Of a stretch of 42,783 nt of DNA, positions 39,090-42,783 are shown one piece after another. Both the position numbers and the translations under genes were made by a program. The notes under the pieces were generated by a model. It saw only the letters and a list, made by a program, of their open reading frames with translations. It was not told where the DNA came from and made no database searches. This DNA comes from Deltaproteobacteria bacterium (GTDB lineage: Bacteria; Myxococcota_A; Polyangia; Nannocystales; Nannocystaceae): assembly GCA_003696955.1 (NCBI GenBank), contig RFGU01000093.1:1-42783 (forward strand). Reading direction: 5' to 3'. Within the stretch, counting starts at the first letter, position 1. Each line of letters starts with the position of its first letter.

Positions 39090-40565
39090 TCACCGGCGAC
39101 GACGCCGCAGCCCCGCGACACCGAGCAGCCCGAGCACGAACCCTGCCGCCCCGCGATCCGAGGGGCCAAAGCGGCACCCGCAGCCATCGTCCCCGGACGC
39201 CTGGCCGACCCCGTCGGTGCCGCCGGTGCCGCTCGTGCCGCCTTCGGTGCCCGCACTTCCACCGTCACCACCACCGTCACCGCCGGTGCCACCCCCACTG
39301 CTCCCGGTGGTCTCCGGCGGCGGGGGCGGTGGCTCCATGTCCACACCGAATACCACCGGCGCCGAGACGGCCTCGTTGCCGGCGTAGTCCCTCGCCCGGG
39401 CCGTCAGGGTGTAGATGCCCGGCGGAAAGCTGGCGTCCCACTCGTAGGGGGCGAGGAAGTCGCCGCCGCCGGGCACGTCGGCGCCCCCCACCTGCAACGT
39501 CACCGACTCGATGCCCCATCCGTCCCCGTCGTCCGCGGTCGCCGAAATGGTGATCGACGCCTTTCCCGAGTCCGGGTCCGACGTGAACATCGATCCGTCC
39601 GCCGGCATCGTGATGGTCACGGTCGGCGGCGTGTCGTCGGGCTCGGCACCGAAGGGCTGGCCGCACGACGACTCGAAGCCCCCCAAGGGGCCGCCGCTGC
39701 ATCCTTCGGCCCACGATCCGTACCCGCTGCCCGCGTCCATCGGGAACATCCCGCAATCCGGCCCAGGGTTCCAGGTGCCGTCGGCGTCGTGACAGGGCGT
39801 AAGATCGATGCCCGTCTCGGACTCGAACCACTCCATCCCATTGTGCATCATCGAGTAGTAGCCGCCCGTACCGCACGCGCCCCCGTAGGAGGTGATGCCG
39901 AAGACGCGCCAACTGCCGACGCCGGACTCGGTCGGTAGCTTGATGAACACAGGCCCGCCGCTGTCGCCTTGGCAGCTGTCCTTGCCGTTGCCCCCGATGA
40001 AGGCCTCGTTCGTCACCGAGTTGATCGTCGTGGTGACCTCGCGCTTGATCCCGTAGGGGCCGTTGTCGGCGTTGCCGAAGCCCACGATGGTGACCTCGGC
40101 GCCCGGTTGCAGGACGTCCGTCTCGCAGCCCATCAGGGGCGGCACGATGGGGATGTCGAGTTGCGGCTCGGCCAGCTTGCAGAACGCGAAGTCGTCACCG
40201 TTGCCGGGCCCTCCGCCCGGGTACGTCTTGCAGTACTCCACGGGGACGTTGCGGGCCACACCGCCGTTGATGTTCTCGCCGAACTGGATCGAGCTGTACC
40301 CCGTGCCGCAGTGGGCGGCGTAGATGACCACCTCGGGATGGATCAACGTGCCCGTGCAGCTTCCCTGCAGGTTCACCGTCGTCGGCCAGCCACACGGTTC
40401 CACCTCCGTGCCTCCGTAGATGCCCTGGGGCGGTACGTCCAAGGTAAAATGTGTCGGCGCATCGTCGGCCGCCGCCGCCGGGGCAACGAGTGCGAGCGTC
40501 ACCGTGGCGGCGGCGAAGGGCGCACCCAGCATGGGGAAGGGGCGAAGGGCGAGCATACCCGTCAT
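39090..40565 (-). CDS. Secreted trypsin-like serine protease with Ig-like domain and MYXO-CTERM tail
   Basis: 491 residues from ATG 40565 (ATGs at 40583 and 40556 are alternatives); signal peptide ending APAAAADD. Family S1 peptidase domain about 35-245: His in YAAHCG, Asp in GDDFAFCKL, Ser in DSCQGDSGGPVF, with the Cys pairs of secreted proteases. Specificity pocket not assigned. A Cys-rich stretch (about 255-305) leads to an Ig-like fold (about 310-400: PPTVTITMPADGSMF, YTLTARARDYAGNEA). A Gly/Thr/Ser/Asp linker, then GCGCRFGPSDR, a hydrophobic helix and five arginines form a MYXO-CTERM-like sorting tail. Expected to be exported, processed and attached at or released from the outer membrane. 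The start region has a C12 tract upstream. Confidence 0.88.
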   Translation of the reverse strand: MTGMLALRPFPMLGAPFAAATVTLALVAPAAAADDAPTHFTLDVPPQGIYGGTEVEPCGWPTTVNLQGSCTGTLIHPEVVIYAAHCGTGYSSIQFGENINGGVARNVPVEYCKTYPGGGPGNGDDFAFCKLAEPQLDIPIVPPLMGCETDVLQPGAEVTIVGFGNADNGPYGIKREVTTTINSVTNEAFIGGNGKDSCQGDSGGPVFIKLPTESGVGSWRVFGITSYGGACGTGGYYSMMHNGMEWFESETGIDLTPCHDADGTWNPGPDCGMFPMDAGSGYGSWAEGCSGGPLGGFESSCGQPFGAEPDDTPPTVTITMPADGSMFTSDPDSGKASITISATADDGDGWGIESVTLQVGGADVPGGGDFLAPYEWDASFPPGIYTLTARARDYAGNEAVSAPVVFGVDMEPPPPPPETTGSSGGGTGGDGGGDGGSAGTEGGTSGTGGTDGVGQASGDDGCGCRFGPSDRGAAGFVLGLLGVAGLRRRRR

Positions 40566-40621
40566 ATCCCATGCACATACCATTCCTTCAATGTGGTCAG
40601 ACGAAGGGAAATCTCCTACAT

Positions 40622-40633
40622 CCCCCCCCCCCC
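40622..40633. repeat. C12 homopolymer in a divergent promoter region
   Basis: Twelve consecutive C on the plus strand (G on the minus strand), 57 bases upstream of the protease start and 62 upstream of the Ig-like lipoprotein start. Longest homopolymer noticed in the window; a slippage-prone tract. Confidence 0.8.
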
Positions 40634-40694
40634 TGATCGACGGCTGCGGCCGGGCCTTTTCCCGGACGGCGTTTCGTCGGATGATCCGTGGTCC

Positions 40695-41561
40695 ATGCCA
40701 GCCCGATCGACCACACCACCGCCGTCTCGGGGCCGCGGGCTCGCACGCGGCGCCGCACGACTGCTCCTGCCCGTCGGGTTGCTCCTGGGCTGTTCCGCGA
40801 GCCTGTCGGCGGGCACGTCGAAGGGACCGCCCCCGCCGCGTTACGTCGCCAAGATCGTCGTCGCCGACCTCGAGCCCGACGCCCAGGCCCGCCTCGAGAC
40901 GTACCTGCAAGAGCGCGGCTACCACGACGTCGAGATCGGGAAGGAGAACGGGCAGACGGTGCTCGTGTTCGAGACCGACCGGCACGTGGCACAGGTCGAG
41001 CGCGATCTTGCCCGCCTCGAACAACCGTCGCTCTCCATCGTCCGCCGGGGGTATGTCGTCGAGTACAAGGCGGTGGACACGATCCCTCCGGAGATCAAGG
41101 TCCTCTATCCCGAGGCGGACGGCAGCACCGTCGTCACCGAGCAGCCCGTAGCGATCACGGTCGAGGTCCCCGCCCCCGACACGGCCGAGGTCCGCATCGC
41201 CGGCAAGCCCGCCGAACGCGTCGGGTCGAGCCAGGTCTACCGCGCCGAGGTGCCCCTCGCGGAGGGCAAGAACGAGATCGAGATCCAGGCCACGGACGAG
41301 ATGGGCAACGTGGGCACGGCGCAGGCCGTCATCACCCTCGACACCACGGCGCCGGCCATCGCGGCGCGGATCAAGATCATCGTCGAAGGCGACGTGGAGC
41401 CCGGAAGCACCGTCCTCATCAACGGCGAGGTGGTGCCCGTGGACGACAAGGGCCACTACGAGCACGAGATCCGCGTGCGCCCCGGACAGAAGGAGATCGA
41501 GATCGTGGCCATCGACGAGAGCGGCAACAAGAGCGTCGAGAAGAAGCCCCTCGGCCTGTGA
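40695..41561 (+). CDS. Lipoprotein with bacterial Ig-like repeats
   Basis: 288 residues from ATG 40695. Twin-basic n-region and hydrophobic core ending Leu-Leu-Gly-Cys33. Residues about 47-115 form a small alpha/beta region (YVAKIVVADLEPDAQARLETYLQERGY). Residues about 120-205 are an Ig-like, glucodextranase-B-like module (IPPEIKVLYPEADGSTV, LAEGKNEIEIQATDEMGNVGTAQAVITLD), and a second related strand set follows (INGEVVPVDDKGHYE, RPGQKEIEIVAIDESGNKS). No catalytic motif; a binding or adhesion role at the envelope is inferred. It is two bases upstream of the CAP-domain lipoprotein, so the two are cotranscribed, and it is divergent from the protease. Confidence 0.78.
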   Translation: MPARSTTPPPSRGRGLARGAARLLLPVGLLLGCSASLSAGTSKGPPPPRYVAKIVVADLEPDAQARLETYLQERGYHDVEIGKENGQTVLVFETDRHVAQVERDLARLEQPSLSIVRRGYVVEYKAVDTIPPEIKVLYPEADGSTVVTEQPVAITVEVPAPDTAEVRIAGKPAERVGSSQVYRAEVPLAEGKNEIEIQATDEMGNVGTAQAVITLDTTAPAIAARIKIIVEGDVEPGSTVLINGEVVPVDDKGHYEHEIRVRPGQKEIEIVAIDESGNKSVEKKPLGL

Positions 41562-41563
41562 CG

Positions 41564-42193
41564 ATGCCGACTCCCACGGCGGCCCGGCGATGCGGGCCCA
41601 TCGTCTGCGCTGCGCTCGTCGGCGGACCGCTCGCATGCACGGGCGAGGCACCCGCTTCGGGACCCGATCCATCGGAGATCCCGGACGTGCCCGCGTGCAG
41701 CCCCGTGCGGGACTGGGATCCGGCGGCCGCCGCCTTCGAAGACGACGTCCTCGAGCGGATGGCGTCGTTGAGGCGGCAGCGCCCCGTCTGTCCCGGCGCG
41801 ACGTGGCCGGGCCCGGGGGACCTGCAGGTGGAAGACGGGGCCCTGACGTGCGCGGCGCGGATCCACGCCCTCGACATGGCGACCGAGGCCTTCGTCGGAC
41901 ACGAAGGATCGGACGGTTCGACGCCGGAGGACCGGGTCGCCCGTACCGGTGCCGTCTTCTTCGCCGTCCACGAGGCCATCGTGGCGGGCGCCCCCTCGCC
42001 CGCAGCCGCGGTGGATCTGCTGGCGGGGGATCCCGAGGACTGCGCGGCCATGGTGGGCCCGACGTTCGACCGTGTCGGCGCCGGATACGCTCCCGATCCG
42101 TCGGGCACCTCGTCCGGCTACCTGGTCGTCGTCTTCGCGGCGACCGCAAGCCCGGGCACGACGGGCGGCAGCGAAGGCTCGAGCGGCGGCTGA
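41564..42193 (+). CDS. CAP/SCP-domain lipoprotein
   Basis: 209 residues. A probable lipoprotein signal ends at Cys25 (Gly-Pro-Leu-Ala-Cys, an imperfect lipobox). Residues about 45-190 read as a CAP (cysteine-rich secretory/YkwD-like) fold: FEDDVLERMASLRRQRPVC for the opening helix, LTCAARIHALDMATEAFVGHEGSDGSTPEDRV for the core containing the family His and Glu/Asp, and GAGYAPDPSGTSSGYLVVVFA for the last strand. Ends in a short Gly/Ser tail. CAP proteins bind sterols, lipids or peptidoglycan fragments, or act as proteases in rare cases; role unknown. Ends four bases from the convergent partial gene. Confidence 0.75.
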   Translation: MPTPTAARRCGPIVCAALVGGPLACTGEAPASGPDPSEIPDVPACSPVRDWDPAAAAFEDDVLERMASLRRQRPVCPGATWPGPGDLQVEDGALTCAARIHALDMATEAFVGHEGSDGSTPEDRVARTGAVFFAVHEAIVAGAPSPAAAVDLLAGDPEDCAAMVGPTFDRVGAGYAPDPSGTSSGYLVVVFAATASPGTTGGSEGSSGG

Positions 42194-42197
42194 GACG

Positions 42198-42783
42198 TCA
42201 GGCAAGCCTGCGACGACGGCGGCCGAGGCCGGCCAACGCGACGGCGGCCAAGAACACCCCACCCGCGCGGTCCGAAGGCGCCGACGTGCAGCCGCATCCA
42301 CCACCCTCCCCTTGGGCTCCGCCACCGTCCGTCTCCCCGCCGGCGTCCGTCGCCGTCCCCGCCCCTGTCGTCACGGCCGACGTGTCGCCGGCCGAGCCGT
42401 CCCCACCGGTGCCCGTGCCCCCGGCCGTGGCCGTCGTGGGGCCGCCTCCGGTGGTACCGGTCCCCGTGGTGGCACCCCCCGAATCGCCGCCTGTGCCCCC
42501 CGTATCCCCGCCGGTGCCGCCGCCGGCGTCGCATTGCTTGAACCCCTCCTGGATCGGCCAGGCGGGCACGCCGGGATCGCGGAACTCGTAGGCGCCCACG
42601 TCCACGGCCCCGTCGTCGCGAGGCATGCAGTCGAAGTCCTCCGCCGGCACGGCGGCGGGGTCGCCCGCGTCCACCAGCGGCCCGCCGGCGGTCGGGTAGA
42701 AGTTCCATGAGAACGCATCCTGCACCGCAACGTCCACGTCGCCGAGGTCGAAGGTGCCGCCGCCGACGCCCGCGACGCCGCCC
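42198..42783 (-). CDS. C-terminal part of a MYXO-CTERM surface protein (partial)
   Basis: The frame is open through the right edge (195 codons visible), so the start lies outside the window. The visible N-terminal part, FDLGDVDVAVQDAFSWNFYP and SPxxDAGD-like GPLVDAGDPAAVPAEDFDC ... DDGAVDVGAYEF, matches the end of a right-handed beta-helix with a choice-of-anchor Q type module (Asp-Ala-Gly-Asp...Asp-x-Gly-Ala-Tyr-Glu). A linker of Gly, Thr and Asp follows (about 90 residues), then GCGCTSAPSDR, a hydrophobic helix and a run of arginines: a MYXO-CTERM-like sorting tail nearly the same as that of the protease 3 kb away. Secreted or surface-attached; ligand unknown. Confidence 0.75.
   Translation of the reverse strand, partial: GGVAGVGGGTFDLGDVDVAVQDAFSWNFYPTAGGPLVDAGDPAAVPAEDFDCMPRDDGAVDVGAYEFRDPGVPAWPIQEGFKQCDAGGGTGGDTGGTGGDSGGATTGTGTTGGGPTTATAGGTGTGGDGSAGDTSAVTTGAGTATDAGGETDGGGAQGEGGGCGCTSAPSDRAGGVFLAAVALAGLGRRRRRLA

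Noticed and set aside
40566..42149. N-terminal extension of the protease frame to 1019 codons
   Set aside because: The extra part runs antisense through two lipoprotein genes; a proper signal peptide begins at 40565.
1..42783. Mobile elements, prophage, CRISPR arrays or toxin-antitoxin pairs
   Set aside because: No transposase, integrase, phage structural gene, regularly spaced repeat array or recognisable toxin motif was found; the tRNA has no adjacent direct-repeat attachment duplicate in this window.

Overview
The window is gene-dense, very GC-rich bacterial chromosome with no rRNA, CRISPR array, insertion sequence or phage gene. I infer a Myxococcota genome, most likely a Nannocystaceae-type myxobacterium. 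The grounds are two secreted proteins with MYXO-CTERM-like tails (Cys-Gly-Cys, hydrophobic helix, Arg run), several lipoproteins whose mature N-terminus is a Ser/Thr/Gly-rich linker, two Ser/Thr protein kinases, a zf-TFIIB zinc-ribbon protein, and a Thg1-family protein. Genus-level placement cannot be made from sequence reading alone.

Layout. 1-3.3 kb (+): end of a GYF-like membrane protein, a PgpH-type HD phosphodiesterase and a TPR lipoprotein, joined by start/stop overlaps. 3-7.5 kb (-): gpsA, a transmembrane Ser/Thr kinase, a degenerate Thg1-like protein and hemW. 7.6-9.9 kb: a Cys-rich lipoprotein (+) facing an ATP-grasp ligase and a small secreted protein (-). 10-12.9 kb (-): cysH, a metallophosphoesterase and a kinase-FHA protein. 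13-16.5 kb (+): aspS-lnt. 16.5-20.1 kb (-): a small conserved protein, a HemX/CcsA-like membrane protein, hemA and hemC. Next come trxA (+), and alr and a Crp/Fnr regulator (-). 22.8-25.7 kb (+): thiS-thiG-a thiE-like gene, a signal-peptidase-I-like pseudoenzyme and tRNA-Thr(CGT).

25.7-34.1 kb is the most coherent functional block. A PhoB/OmpR-type response regulator followed by a 24-residue membrane peptide (-) is divergent from tonB-exbB-exbD-exbD, a 1060-residue TonB-dependent receptor and a surface-type beta-helix lipoprotein (+). Together they look like a complete outer-membrane uptake machine with a dedicated regulator and an unknown substrate. 34-37.8 kb (-): zinc-ribbon protein, degenerate GGDEF protein, quinone-oxidoreductase-like protein, small membrane-anchored protein. 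37.8-42.8 kb: a CaiB/BaiF CoA-transferase, a secreted trypsin-like protease with a MYXO-CTERM tail, two lipoproteins (Ig-like and CAP/SCP), and the C-terminal part of another MYXO-CTERM protein running off the window.

A recurring theme is enzyme folds that have lost catalytic residues: the signal peptidase I-like protein (Ser and Lys both Gly), the Thg1-like protein (both metal motifs altered), the GGDEF protein (REEEF) and a reduced ThiE-like protein. Other points of note are a C12 tract between divergent secreted-protein genes, a CRP-spaced perfect dyad upstream of the Crp/Fnr gene, and two reading frames (TPR lipoprotein, quinone oxidoreductase) that run on far past their natural ends into neighbouring genes. 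No gene-free stretch exceeds about 240 bases.
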